DNA of 64,000 nt from Lachnospiraceae bacterium M18-1 (GCA_000403295.2 KE159609.1:1066767-1130766), one strand, 5' to 3'. Positions 8,135 through 17,716 are shown, counted from the first letter of the stretch. A program made the numbers and translations. The notes: a model not told the origin generated them from the sequence alone.

Positions 8135-10396
8135 ATGTCAATGGCGATACTTACTGGATTGCAGCTCGCGGGGATCGCGGCGGCGTATTTTATCGCGGTA
8201 CTGCTGCTGCCGTGGCTGTTCCTGCGTAAATGGCTTGCCGGCTTCGGCAGTGTGTCCGTGAGGTTCATGATATATTTTCTGGCCGGAAATTTTTATATCA
8301 TCAATCTAGTGTACCTGCTTCAGTTTTTACATATCTCTTGCCGGCTGACATTGTTCCTCGGAACGGCAGCTCCGTTTACAGCGGCAGCAGTCCGCAGATA
8401 CAGAGGCTCTTTTCTGCAGCTTCTGGAAAAGAGGCTGGGACAGATCATGCTTGTCCTGGGAGGGGAAACAGGAAGAAAGACGCTGCTTCTCCGTATGAGA
8501 AAAAGACGGAGAAGATTTTTTGGAGCGATCGGCAAAAAGAGCAGAGAATGGTTCAAGAGATGCGGCCTGGAAATGCTGCTGATATCCGGCCTGACTGTGC
8601 TCCTGGTGTATATGTACGGAAGCAATGCCGTCAATGTCTATGGCTATGGCGCCTCGGATATTGCGGTGCACAATTATTGGATCAATGAAATGGGGCATAA
8701 CAATATCTTCGCGGGCGGCGTGTATCCGTTCGGGATGCATTGTCTGCTGTATTATCTGCACGGAATATTCGGGATACATACAAACGTGCTGCTCAGGCTT
8801 TTTTATGTGGTGCAGACAGTTATGGCTCATATGATGCTGCTGGCGTTTCTGCGGAATGTGTGCAAGTCACGGTATGCTCCGTATATCGGGGTCATCATAT
8901 ATATCGTATCGAACAGATTATATTACTATACCTATATCCGGTATTATGCGACCCTGCCCCAGGAGATGGGAATGATCTTTATCCTCCCGGCCGCGTATTT
9001 TGCAATCGCGTTTTTGCAGGAAAAGAATCCGGTATTCAGGCGTGCGCTTCCTGATGCGGGAGTAACGGCAGATCATCCGGCAGGCGGACCGGATGCCGGA
9101 AAAGCAAAAAAAACAAAAAGGCGGGAAGAGACTGTGACGGCCGCAGGGATATACCTGACCATGTTTGCTGTCAGTGTTTCCCTGACTCTGGCGATCCACT
9201 TTTATGATACGTTTATCGCCGGTCTGTTCTGTATTGCGATCGGGGTCGGATTTTGTTTTCGGGTTTTTCGGTGGCAGTATTTGAAACGGATCGTGGCGGC
9301 GGGAATTGCTGGGCTTTTTATGGCTATACTGCCTATGGGGATTGCATTTCTTTTCGGGACGCCTTTGCAGGAATCTCTGAATTGGGGCATGACCCAGTGG
9401 GAAGCTTCTACATCGTCGCATACCCAGGCAGGCACTGCGGAAGAGGGACTCAGCGCACTTGAGACCATTCTTGACAGGCTGGAATATTATGTAGTGTATG
9501 ATATAAAGACCGGACAGGTGATCCTGGTCAGTATCGGTATCCTTTTGGGAATGGGGCTTTTGGGGTACCTGTTTCGAAAAGCAGAATATGGTGCTGTTCT
9601 GGTATCGGTCGGAACTTACATGGCGATCATGGCAGTCCTGCAGGCTTCACTGGAATTTGGAATCGTGCAGATCCTGGATGTGTCCCGTTATTCTGTATAT
9701 CTGGGATATGGAATCCCGGCAGTCTGGGGACTTTGTGTGGATTCTTTATTATATGTACTGTTCAGGAAGGGAAAGCTCCTCAATTTCTGTTCCTTTGCGG
9801 TTTTGACGGGAGCTTGTGTCATGACGGCGAAAGAGGGGCTGAGAAGTCCGATCTTTATAAATGCATATGAGACAAATGGCTCTGTCATCTGCCTGAATAA
9901 TATCATACGAGAGAATAAAGAGGAGGCCTGGACGATCTGCTCTGCCAATGATGAACGTCAGATGATCGGCGACTATAAACAGGGATATCACTATGAGCTG
10001 ATCAAGTTTTTAAGAAATATGCGTTCTCTTGATGAAGATACTTCAATTAAGATACCGACATCCACAGTTTACTTTTTTGTCGAAAAGATCCCGGTATTGT
10101 ACCGCGATTATATGACATTGGAAAAACCGGACAGGGAAGTATCGCAGGAGGGAGCAAGGAAGCCGCTCTCGGATAAGCCGGGGATCCAGCCGTACCTGGA
10201 AGAGGACAGATGGATCACAATGTCCCATATGTACTATTGGGCACAGGCTTTTAAAGAACTTTATCCGAATGAGATGGAGGTCTATTACGAGTCGGATGAT
10301 TTCGTGTGCTATCGTGTAAGGCAGAATGAATACAGCCTGTATAATTTTGCGATCGATTACGGATATAACGGATATGATAAGATGAAGAAGGATTAG
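8135..10396 (+). CDS. Large multipass membrane protein of the pel-like operon, function unknown
   Basis: 753 aa, starting 2 bp after the PelE-like stop, with AGGAGG upstream. About twelve or more hydrophobic helices span residues 5-560; a basic, Lys/Arg-rich insert lies near 315-340; the last 190 residues are soluble and probably extracellular. A long loop after residue 160 holds SDIAVHNYW and VYPFGMHC. Acidic residues in such a loop, within a helix-rich protein, recall GT-C glycosyltransferases and O-antigen polymerase-type enzymes, but I see no diagnostic motif. Known pel operons of Gram-negatives have no such gene. It could be a polymerase, a modifying transferase or an export partner. Confidence 0.55.
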   Translation: MSMAILTGLQLAGIAAAYFIAVLLLPWLFLRKWLAGFGSVSVRFMIYFLAGNFYIINLVYLLQFLHISCRLTLFLGTAAPFTAAAVRRYRGSFLQLLEKRLGQIMLVLGGETGRKTLLLRMRKRRRRFFGAIGKKSREWFKRCGLEMLLISGLTVLLVYMYGSNAVNVYGYGASDIAVHNYWINEMGHNNIFAGGVYPFGMHCLLYYLHGIFGIHTNVLLRLFYVVQTVMAHMMLLAFLRNVCKSRYAPYIGVIIYIVSNRLYYYTYIRYYATLPQEMGMIFILPAAYFAIAFLQEKNPVFRRALPDAGVTADHPAGGPDAGKAKKTKRREETVTAAGIYLTMFAVSVSLTLAIHFYDTFIAGLFCIAIGVGFCFRVFRWQYLKRIVAAGIAGLFMAILPMGIAFLFGTPLQESLNWGMTQWEASTSSHTQAGTAEEGLSALETILDRLEYYVVYDIKTGQVILVSIGILLGMGLLGYLFRKAEYGAVLVSVGTYMAIMAVLQASLEFGIVQILDVSRYSVYLGYGIPAVWGLCVDSLLYVLFRKGKLLNFCSFAVLTGACVMTAKEGLRSPIFINAYETNGSVICLNNIIRENKEEAWTICSANDERQMIGDYKQGYHYELIKFLRNMRSLDEDTSIKIPTSTVYFFVEKIPVLYRDYMTLEKPDREVSQEGARKPLSDKPGIQPYLEEDRWITMSHMYYWAQAFKELYPNEMEVYYESDDFVCYRVRQNEYSLYNFAIDYGYNGYDKMKKD

Positions 10397-10407
10397 GAGA
10401 AGGGAAT

Positions 10408-12291
10408 ATGGTATCGCGCCGGAATTTTTTCATAATTACAATACTGATGTCGGTTATATTCTTCCTGTGCATGTTTATCAATGAACTAAAGGACTGGTCT
10501 AATGATTATGAAGTGAATGCTTTTGTCACAGGAACGGCAGAAAACTATCCGTCCAAAGTCAGCATGTATATACCGGACAGCCAGAAGGATGGCAGGGAGT
10601 CCGTACAGAAAAAGGCGGAAACCGGGGCCGGGGATGAGATGTCTTACGTTCCCCGCGGCAGAGTGGTGTGCATCGGCGATCCAAAAGGAGAGCTTCGTGA
10701 GGCGGCGGAGAAATGGGCTTTGTATACGAAGCGTGATATTGGCGGGTATGATTCACTTACATCGTATGATAAGGCAGAGCAGGATATGGGGCTTCCGGAG
10801 ATGCTGGTGATTGATTCAGAGTATATAGACTGGGACCAAAGGGAAGAAGCAGAGTTGCTGACGGAGTGTGTGACACAGGGAATCCACCTGATCTTTGCAA
10901 CGCTTCCTGAGCCGTCTGTGATAAAAAGGAATGCGCAGATCCGGGAACTGCTCGGTATCAGAGAGGTGGAGCAGGACGAGACCACAGCGGCGGGGATTCA
11001 TCTGTACAGCGGTTTCCTGCTGGGTGGTGAGATGGTCTATAAAGCAGAGGAAGAAGAGGATGAGAAGTATCAGGATATGGAACTGACATTTCCATGGTAT
11101 TCTCTGGCTTCCGGAACCAAGGTCTATATGAAAGGCATTCCGGAAGATGAGGAAGTGGAGAAAGAAGACTATCCTGTCCTGATCTGGCGAAAGAGCTTTG
11201 GATCGGCGTATGTATTTGCCGTGAACGGCGGATATATGCAGGGAATTCCGGCGCTTGGACTTCTGTCAGCTATGTCATCCGAGATGTATCCTTACGAGAT
11301 CTATCCGGTTATAAACGCACAGAATATCGTATTGGCCGGGTATCCTGGCGTGGCGGATGAGAATAGGGCAGAGATGGATAAGTACTACGGACGCTCTATA
11401 AAGTACCTGTTCCAGGAAAATATATGGCCGTCGATCGACACAACGCTTCAGGATCATCAGATCGGACTGACCTGTATGGCGGCGCCGCAGTATGACTATT
11501 CGGACCAGAAGCTTCCGGATCCAGAACAGTTCAGATATTATATGAAGGTCCTGCACGAAAGATCAGCGGAATTGGGGCTGTACGGACGGAATATGTCCGA
11601 TACGCCTATGGATGAGAAGCTAAGTGAAGACCAGAAATTTATAAAAGAAACGGCTGATGACTATCAATTTGCATCCTTTTATGCAGGTGACATGGACGAG
11701 GAGCAGACAGAGGCTGCCCTGGGGGAGGACGTACTGTCGTCGGTGAGGACTGTGGTTCGGGACTATGATGAAGAAGACATCGAACTGATCAGATATATGA
11801 CAGATCATATTACAGAGCAGAGGGCTGTGGTCAATGGACCGGAATATTCCTATTCAAAGGATTTTAGGATGAGAAGTGCGGCAACCGCGCTGGGCTATTA
11901 CACCCTGTGCTGTGATATGGGGCGCATTGCGTATCCGGAAAATGCTAAGGATACGTGGGATGAGCTGGCTACGGAATTTGTAAAAAATGTGGATGCATAC
12001 GCACAGGCATTTCAGGGATTTGCAGGGGCGACAGCGGCACAATGTGATGTAAAGATCCGCAGCTTCCTGGCATTGGACTATACGGAAAGACGGACCGAAA
12101 ATGAAGTCCGCCTCCAGATCAGCGGAACAGAAGGACCGGCATGGTTTGTTTTCAGAACCTACAAAAGCGGTATAGAAGAAGTGGAAGGCGGAGATTTTGA
12201 GGAGCTGGAAGACGGTGCTTATCTGATCGAAGCAAAAAGAAATGATCTTACGATCCTGCTCAAACCGGTCGATGAGAGATTTTATTATTAG
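10408..12291 (+). CDS. DUF2194-type, PelA-deacetylase-like anchored protein
   Basis: 627 aa with one N-terminal membrane anchor (residues about 8-25) and an extracellular body; GGAG-type ribosome site (AGGAGAAGGGAAT) before the ATG. I recognise the general plan of DUF2194 proteins, which sit beside pelF and pelG in clostridia and are distant relatives of the polysaccharide-deacetylase domain of PelA. A GATase-like first half (residues 90-300: RGRVVCIGDPKG, VLIWRKSFGSAYVFAVNGG) precedes a barrel-like region (330-560) and a C-terminal beta domain. I do not see a clear D-D-H deacetylase metal triad, so activity is uncertain. It probably processes or guides the polymer outside the membrane. Confidence 0.6.
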   Translation: MVSRRNFFIITILMSVIFFLCMFINELKDWSNDYEVNAFVTGTAENYPSKVSMYIPDSQKDGRESVQKKAETGAGDEMSYVPRGRVVCIGDPKGELREAAEKWALYTKRDIGGYDSLTSYDKAEQDMGLPEMLVIDSEYIDWDQREEAELLTECVTQGIHLIFATLPEPSVIKRNAQIRELLGIREVEQDETTAAGIHLYSGFLLGGEMVYKAEEEEDEKYQDMELTFPWYSLASGTKVYMKGIPEDEEVEKEDYPVLIWRKSFGSAYVFAVNGGYMQGIPALGLLSAMSSEMYPYEIYPVINAQNIVLAGYPGVADENRAEMDKYYGRSIKYLFQENIWPSIDTTLQDHQIGLTCMAAPQYDYSDQKLPDPEQFRYYMKVLHERSAELGLYGRNMSDTPMDEKLSEDQKFIKETADDYQFASFYAGDMDEEQTEAALGEDVLSSVRTVVRDYDEEDIELIRYMTDHITEQRAVVNGPEYSYSKDFRMRSAATALGYYTLCCDMGRIAYPENAKDTWDELATEFVKNVDAYAQAFQGFAGATAAQCDVKIRSFLALDYTERRTENEVRLQISGTEGPAWFVFRTYKSGIEEVEGGDFEELEDGAYLIEAKRNDLTILLKPVDERFYY

Positions 12292-12331
12292 TTTGTTTGG
12301 GGTATATTAGCCTTCTGAAAGGAGTTATCAG

Positions 12332-13759
12332 GTGAGAGTCTGCATAGTAGTAGAAGGATGTTATCCATATGTGACAGGCGGGGTATCCAGCTGGGTACAT
12401 GGCTTGATCCAGTCTTTTCCGAAGCTGGAATTTGTGATCTTGTCCATTATCAGCAGCCGCTCCATGAGCGGAAAATTTACATATCAGCTTCCAGAGAATG
12501 TGACGGAGGTGCATGAACTGTACCTGGAGGACGTTGACTGGAACCGGAAGGGACGGAAGAAATTAAAACTGAACAAGACGGAGTATCAGGCGTTTCACAG
12601 CCTGGTACATAACCGGAATGTGGAATGGGAAGCGGTATTCAGGCTGTTTCAGGAAAAGCCGGTTTCTCTGGATAAGCTGCTGATGGGGGAGGATTTTCTG
12701 AAGATCGTAAGAGAATATTACGATCAGAACTACAGTCAGCTGGTCTTTTCGGATTTTTTATGGACCGTGCGTTCCGTATATCTGCCGCTTTTGTTTACCT
12801 TAAAAATGAAGCTGCCCAAAGCAGATCTGTACCATTGCCTGGCCACCGGATATGCGGGAGTGCTGGGCAGCATGGCGAAGGAACTCTATGGCAGCCGTTT
12901 CCTGATCTCTGAGCACGGGATCTATACCAGGGAACGGGAAGAGGAACTGCTCCGGGCGGACTGGGTTCAGGGCGTCTATAAAAACATATGGATCGATCAG
13001 TTTAAAAAGATGTCAAAGCTGGCATATGAGAAGGCGGATCTGGTGACCAGTCTCTACGAGTATGCCAGAGAGCTTCAGGTTGATCTTGGCTGTCCGGTGG
13101 AAAAGACGATGGTGACGCCCAATGGGGTTGCCCTGGAGAGGCTGACGGATATTCCGGGCAGGACAGAGGAAGATGAAGGAAAGATTAATGTCGGCGCGGT
13201 GCTCCGTGTGACTCCGATCAAGGATGTGAAGACAATGATCCAGGCATTCAGCTTTGCAAAGGAGAGAGAACCAAGGCTGAAGCTGTGGATTATGGGGCCC
13301 AGGGACGAGGACGAGGGATATGCGCGTGAATGTCTGGAGCAGGCAGAGACGCTGGGGGTTACAGATGTTGTATTTACCGGAAGGATTGATATCCGGGATT
13401 ATCTGGGCAGGATGGATATGACGATCCTGACAAGCATCAGTGAAGGCCAGCCGCTAACGATCCTGGAAGGCTTTGCGGCGCACAAGCCTGCCATTGCGAC
13501 GGATGTCGGGAACTGCCGTGGGCTGATATATGGAGAAAACGATGATTTTGGCGATGCAGGAATCGTGGTCCATATCATGAATGTGGAGGAGATCGCACAG
13601 GCCATGGTAGATCTGGCGCGAAACGAGTCCATGCGTCTTCAGATGGGAGAAAACGGTTATCAGAGGGTAGTCTCCGGTTATCAGATCGGGCATATGCGCA
13701 GTAAATACCGGAAAATCTATAAGGACTTTTCAGACAGTATGGGACTTCGCTGGGAATAA
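12332..13759 (+). CDS. pelF: GT4 family glycosyltransferase PelF
   Basis: 475 aa. It starts at GTG 12332 with AAAGGAG eight bases upstream. The N-terminus has the PelF signature EGCYPYVTGGVSSWVHG, where most GT4 enzymes have only a short G-rich loop, followed by the long PelF-specific region with the ISEHGIYTRER segment near 192-202. The C-terminal GT4 nucleotide-sugar site is visible as NGVALERL, the TPIKDVKTMIQAF helix and SEGQPLTILEGFAA (ExxE-type) near 370-383. PelF is the cytosolic synthase that polymerises the Pel polysaccharide (GalNAc-rich in characterised cases) from UDP-sugar. Strongest single anchor for reading this operon as a pel cluster. Confidence 0.92.
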   Translation: MRVCIVVEGCYPYVTGGVSSWVHGLIQSFPKLEFVILSIISSRSMSGKFTYQLPENVTEVHELYLEDVDWNRKGRKKLKLNKTEYQAFHSLVHNRNVEWEAVFRLFQEKPVSLDKLLMGEDFLKIVREYYDQNYSQLVFSDFLWTVRSVYLPLLFTLKMKLPKADLYHCLATGYAGVLGSMAKELYGSRFLISEHGIYTREREEELLRADWVQGVYKNIWIDQFKKMSKLAYEKADLVTSLYEYARELQVDLGCPVEKTMVTPNGVALERLTDIPGRTEEDEGKINVGAVLRVTPIKDVKTMIQAFSFAKEREPRLKLWIMGPRDEDEGYARECLEQAETLGVTDVVFTGRIDIRDYLGRMDMTILTSISEGQPLTILEGFAAHKPAIATDVGNCRGLIYGENDDFGDAGIVVHIMNVEEIAQAMVDLARNESMRLQMGENGYQRVVSGYQIGHMRSKYRKIYKDFSDSMGLRWE

Positions 13760-13791
13760 TAGAAAAGAGAGAAGTGAAGAGGAGAGGGCCA

Positions 13792-15255
13792 ATGGCTACT
13801 ATAGGAAATAAACTAAGTAAGATCTTTGAGAAAAATACGCTCACAACCTATCTGATCGGATTTGCATACAGCTCCATGTCCACGGTGACGCCGATGTTCG
13901 TGGTCATCCTGAATATTGTGCTGATGGGACACTTCCTGGACTTCAGCAGTCTCACGCTTGTTGAGAGAGAGTTATTTTCCTGTACAGTGCTGTATATATT
14001 TATCTTTGCGCTTTTGACCTGTTCTCCTTTTAACTCGGTCCTGTCAAAGTATATGTCGGATGTCATCTATGAGGAACGCTATCAGGATATCAGACCCTGC
14101 TATTACCTGGGACTGTTGATGAATCTTTTGCTCAGCAGCCTGCTGGGGATCCCGTTCTGCCTGTGGGAGCATTTTGTGGGTAAGGTGGATGTGTTTTATG
14201 TGTTTACCGGATACTGCGGTTATATCGCGCTCGTTCTGGTTTTTTATTCGATGATCTATCTGTCCATTGCGAAGGCTTACCAGAAGATCTCGCTGTTTTA
14301 TACGATCGGAATGGTATGGGCTTTTTTTGCTTCGCTTTTCCTGAGACTTGTTTTAAAATGGGGGATCAGAGAGAGCATGCTGTTTGCGCTGATGACAGGA
14401 CTCTTTCTGATCGCCTTTCTGGAGATCGCGGTCGTGAAACGCTATTTTGTATATAACAGCAACCGGTACAGCTCGGTACTGCGGTATTTCAAAAAATACT
14501 GGCAGCTCGTAGCGGCTAACTTTGCCTATATTTTGGGACTCTATATCCACAATTTTGTGTTCTGGACTCAGGATATGAGACTTGTGCTGGTAAAAACATT
14601 TGTCTGCAATCAGCCTTATGACATGGCCACATGCCTGGCGATGTTTACCAATATTTCTATGACGATCATATTTATCACACGGGTGGAGATGAATTTTCAT
14701 GGCAAGTATAAAAATTATTCCGAAGCGGTGATCGGCGGGAGAGGAAGAGATATCGATATTGCCAAGAGCGAGATGTTCCGCCAGCTGTCCTCGGAGCTGA
14801 TGAGCCTGGTGCGTATCCAGTTCATTATTACGTCTGTGGTATATCTGCTCTGCGTGGTATTTTTGCCGAGATTCGGATTTTCCAGCCTGACACTTCGGAT
14901 CTATCCCTGTCTGGTAGTTGGATATTTTATTGTTTTTCTGATGTATTCTGAGATTATATTTTTATATTATTATAATGACTTGAACGGAGCAGTGCTCACC
15001 TCACTGTCTTTCTGCCTGGTCACATTCCTTGGAAGCATCTTTGCTTCCGGCCTGTCTGAGCTGTGGTATGGGCTTGGACTGGTGATGGGGGCATTTACGG
15101 GGTGGACGGTTGCCTATATTCGTCTGCGTTATATCGAAAAACATCTGGACGCGCATATATTCTGTGAAGGGTCGCTTTTGAAACCGGGAATGGGGACACA
15201 GCCGCCTGGAAAGGTATATGATAAAAATATTCAAAAGGAAAGAGAGGAGGCCTGA
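13792..15255 (+). CDS. pelG: PelG-like exopolysaccharide transporter (MOP/Wzx superfamily)
   Basis: 487 aa. The ATG at 13792 is chosen because GAGGAGAGGG lies just before it; an in-frame GTG at 13774 has no room for a site. About twelve membrane helices run from residue 15 to 455. The N-terminal IGFAYSSMSTVTPMFVV and the CSPFNSVLSKYMSD segment near 80 are typical of PelG. PelG forms the inner-membrane channel for Pel and works with PelD, PelE and PelF. It follows pelF by 32 bp and precedes the DUF2304 gene by 2 bp, so it is in the same operon. Confidence 0.88.
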   Translation: MATIGNKLSKIFEKNTLTTYLIGFAYSSMSTVTPMFVVILNIVLMGHFLDFSSLTLVERELFSCTVLYIFIFALLTCSPFNSVLSKYMSDVIYEERYQDIRPCYYLGLLMNLLLSSLLGIPFCLWEHFVGKVDVFYVFTGYCGYIALVLVFYSMIYLSIAKAYQKISLFYTIGMVWAFFASLFLRLVLKWGIRESMLFALMTGLFLIAFLEIAVVKRYFVYNSNRYSSVLRYFKKYWQLVAANFAYILGLYIHNFVFWTQDMRLVLVKTFVCNQPYDMATCLAMFTNISMTIIFITRVEMNFHGKYKNYSEAVIGGRGRDIDIAKSEMFRQLSSELMSLVRIQFIITSVVYLLCVVFLPRFGFSSLTLRIYPCLVVGYFIVFLMYSEIIFLYYYNDLNGAVLTSLSFCLVTFLGSIFASGLSELWYGLGLVMGAFTGWTVAYIRLRYIEKHLDAHIFCEGSLLKPGMGTQPPGKVYDKNIQKEREEA

Positions 15256-15257
15256 AC

Positions 15258-15758
15258 GTGGACGCCAATATGATAAGGGCTGGAGTCAGCCTTGCGGGGC
15301 TCTTGCTCATGGTTGCCAGCTTTCTGATGCATTCTTACAAAAAGATCACGGTCAATTATACCGTGATATGGGAGCTGCTGGGAGCCATGCTTGTTTTGAT
15401 CGGCATCGTGCCTGTGTTCTCAGAATGGACCAAACAGCTTGCAACGGGAACCGGGCTGGCATTTTTCTGTGTAGGAGCGGTCTTTTTATTTGAAGAATTC
15501 AGAACAAGTGCGATGATCTCTCAGCTGATCCTGAAGACACGGGAGATGGCCATGCATGTGGCTATGCTCAACCAGGAAAATGAGATCATCCTGAAAGAGC
15601 TCGACAGGTTGAGCCGGATAGTAGGAGAGGGCGATGGAAAAGAGAACGATGACCAGGGAGAAAAAAAATCTTCTGTTTGTTGTGAACACGCTGGGACGGG
15701 CAGGTGCGGAGACAGCGCTCCTGGAGCTGCTGAGACAGCTGGACAGTCAGAAGTATGA
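15258..15758 (+). CDS. DUF2304-like small membrane protein
   Basis: 166 aa, starting at GTG 15258 with AGGAGG eight bases upstream. Three or four hydrophobic helices (residues about 5-25, 34-52, 60-77) are followed by a heptad-rich helix (AMHVAMLNQENEIILKELDR), the DUF2304 layout. DUF2304 proteins are usually found beside DPM-type GT2 enzymes and are thought to be their membrane partner; one lies at 16914. The last 41 residues are read from bases that also encode the start of the GT4 gene in another frame; they look like low-quality, Cys/Gly/Ala-rich sequence. The natural C-terminus may be an accidental extension. Confidence 0.62.
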   Translation: MDANMIRAGVSLAGLLLMVASFLMHSYKKITVNYTVIWELLGAMLVLIGIVPVFSEWTKQLATGTGLAFFCVGAVFLFEEFRTSAMISQLILKTREMAMHVAMLNQENEIILKELDRLSRIVGEGDGKENDDQGEKKSSVCCEHAGTGRCGDSAPGAAETAGQSEV

Positions 15759-16860
15759 GCTTTTCCTCTATGTGATCCTGGGACAGGGAGAGATGATCGG
15801 AGAGCTTCCGCCCCATGTGAACCTATTAAATTCCAGCTTCAGCAGCCAGTCCGTACTGACGAAACAGGGAAAGCGGCTGATGGCAGGGACCATATTGCGC
15901 TGTTTTTTCCGAAACGGCGGATTTGTCAGCAAGCTGGGCTCTGTCCTGAAAAACCTCAGAATCATGAAAAGGAAGGGACGTATTCAGACAGATAAGCTTT
16001 TGTGGCGCATGCTTTCGGACGGTTCACAGCGTTTCCCGATGAGGTTTGACATGGCGGTGGCGTATCTGGAGGGGGCGTCTGCCTACTATACGGCAGAGCA
16101 TGTGAATGCAGACAGAAAATGTGCATTTGTACATATTGACTATGAGGGCGCAGGATATACAAGAGAGATGGATCAGGGGTGCTGGGAACGGTTTGACCAG
16201 ATTTTTACTGTTTCGGATGAGGTGAGAACGCATTTTCTGGCGGTCTATCCGGAATATGCGTCAAAAACAGATACATTCCAGAATCTGATCGATCAGGAGA
16301 CAGTGCGGAGGCGGGCGGAAGAAAAGGGAGGCTTCCAGGATCCTTACAGCGGAATGAGGATCCTGACGGTGGGCCGGCTGACGTACCAAAAGGCGTATGA
16401 TATTGCGATAGACGCGATGAAGATCCTGAAGGATTCGGGATACCGGGCCAGGTGGTATGTGCTGGGCGAGGGCGACCAGAGATCTATGCTGGAGAAAAAA
16501 ATTGCCGCGGCAGGACTGGAAGAGGATTTTATACTTCTCGGAGCGGTGTCAAATCCATTTCCATACTATGCACAGGCAGATCTGTACATACACGCCACCC
16601 GGTTTGAAGGAAAAAGTATTGCGATTCAGGAGGCGCAGATACTGGGCTGTGCGGTGATCGCTTCTGACTGCAACGGCAACAGGGAGCAGGTCGTGGATGG
16701 AGTGGACGGCATACTTTGTGGGCTGACGCCCCGGGCAGTCGCGGACAGTGCTGCGATGCTTTTGAGGGATGAAGAGAAGAGGAAGAGACTTGGGCAGGCG
16801 GCGTCAGAGAAAAAAACTGCTCAGAAGGAAGAACTGGAGAAGCTGCTCAGGTTCTTGTAG
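15634..16860 (+). CDS. GT4 family glycosyltransferase
   Basis: 408 aa. ATG at 15634 with GGAGAGG before it; a second ATG lies five codons later. The N-terminal fold starts LLFVVNTLGRAGAETALLELL, a GT4 donor/acceptor loop, and the C-terminal half has TVGRLTYQKAYDIAIDAM, VLGEGDQRSMLE and FEGKSIAIQEAQILG with an ExxxxxxxE-type site. The last 30 residues are charged and probably helical. It overlaps the previous gene by 125 bp in a different frame, which is unusually long. Probable role: adds a sugar to a lipid-linked precursor or decorates the polymer; substrate unknown. Confidence 0.85.
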   Translation: MEKRTMTREKKNLLFVVNTLGRAGAETALLELLRQLDSQKYELFLYVILGQGEMIGELPPHVNLLNSSFSSQSVLTKQGKRLMAGTILRCFFRNGGFVSKLGSVLKNLRIMKRKGRIQTDKLLWRMLSDGSQRFPMRFDMAVAYLEGASAYYTAEHVNADRKCAFVHIDYEGAGYTREMDQGCWERFDQIFTVSDEVRTHFLAVYPEYASKTDTFQNLIDQETVRRRAEEKGGFQDPYSGMRILTVGRLTYQKAYDIAIDAMKILKDSGYRARWYVLGEGDQRSMLEKKIAAAGLEEDFILLGAVSNPFPYYAQADLYIHATRFEGKSIAIQEAQILGCAVIASDCNGNREQVVDGVDGILCGLTPRAVADSAAMLLRDEEKRKRLGQAASEKKTAQKEELEKLLRFL

Positions 16861-16913
16861 TGTAACGTATTTTTTGAAAAATCTGCAGTACGGGAATTAA
16901 AGGAGACAGGATC

Positions 16914-17693
16914 ATGAAGAAAAAAGAATTGCTGATCATTATACCGTCTTATAATGAAGGAAATAATATCCGGAGGCTGCTTATGCAGCTGGAGGAGCTG
17001 GAAATGAAAGACAGAGCGGATATTTTGATCGTAAACGATGCTTCCACAGATGCTACGAACTGGATCGTGAAGGAAATGCATTATCCCATGCTTTCACAGC
17101 TTTATAACATGGGATATGGCTGTGCCCTGCAGACCGGCTATAAATATGCGGTGCGCAGGGGATATCAATATGTGATCCAGATGGACGGGGACGGACAGCA
17201 TGATGTGTGCAATATTCCTGTGATCTACAGGAAGCTGAAAGAACAGGATGCGGATGGGCGCTGTCCGGATATCGTTCTTGGAGCCAGGTTTATGGAGGGC
17301 AGTTCTGACTTCCCGGTTTCTCCGCCGAAGAGAATCGTCTATTCCATATTCCGCTTTCTCATCCGAATGACAACGGGACACAGGGTTGCAGATCCAACCA
17401 CGGGACTGCAGGGCTTAAGCCGGAAAGCGTTTCTGTATTATTCAAAATATGACCATTTTGATGATAAATATCCGGATGCAAATATGATCATACTCATGAT
17501 GCTGATCAAGTTCCGGGTCGTCGAGGTACCGGCGGTGATGCATACAAGGGTAGAGGGAAAGAGTATGCATTCAGGATTGAAACCGTTCTGGTATATGCTT
17601 AGGGTGCTGTTCAGCGTCTGCGTTGTATTATTCCAGACAAAGGTTCTGAAGATGGACTCGGAGGTAGGACTTTTGAGTGCGGATAAGATATAG
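16914..17693 (+). CDS. DPM1/GtrB-like GT2 glycosyltransferase
   Basis: 259 aa, GGAGAC before the ATG. It opens LLIIIPSYNEGNNIRRLL and carries VNDASTD, then QMDGDGQHD, the DXD motif in the form typical of dolichol/undecaprenyl-phosphate sugar transferases (DPM1, GtrB, ArnC). A short hydrophobic segment lies near the C-terminus (LRVLFSVCVVLF). Such enzymes move a hexose from UDP/GDP-sugar onto undecaprenyl phosphate at the membrane, and often pair with DUF2304 proteins, as here. Last gene of the pel-like operon; it ends 24 bp before a convergent gene. Confidence 0.87.
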   Translation: MKKKELLIIIPSYNEGNNIRRLLMQLEELEMKDRADILIVNDASTDATNWIVKEMHYPMLSQLYNMGYGCALQTGYKYAVRRGYQYVIQMDGDGQHDVCNIPVIYRKLKEQDADGRCPDIVLGARFMEGSSDFPVSPPKRIVYSIFRFLIRMTTGHRVADPTTGLQGLSRKAFLYYSKYDHFDDKYPDANMIILMMLIKFRVVEVPAVMHTRVEGKSMHSGLKPFWYMLRVLFSVCVVLFQTKVLKMDSEVGLLSADKI

Positions 17694-17716
17694 CAGTATA
17701 ACTCCGTACAGAAGCT

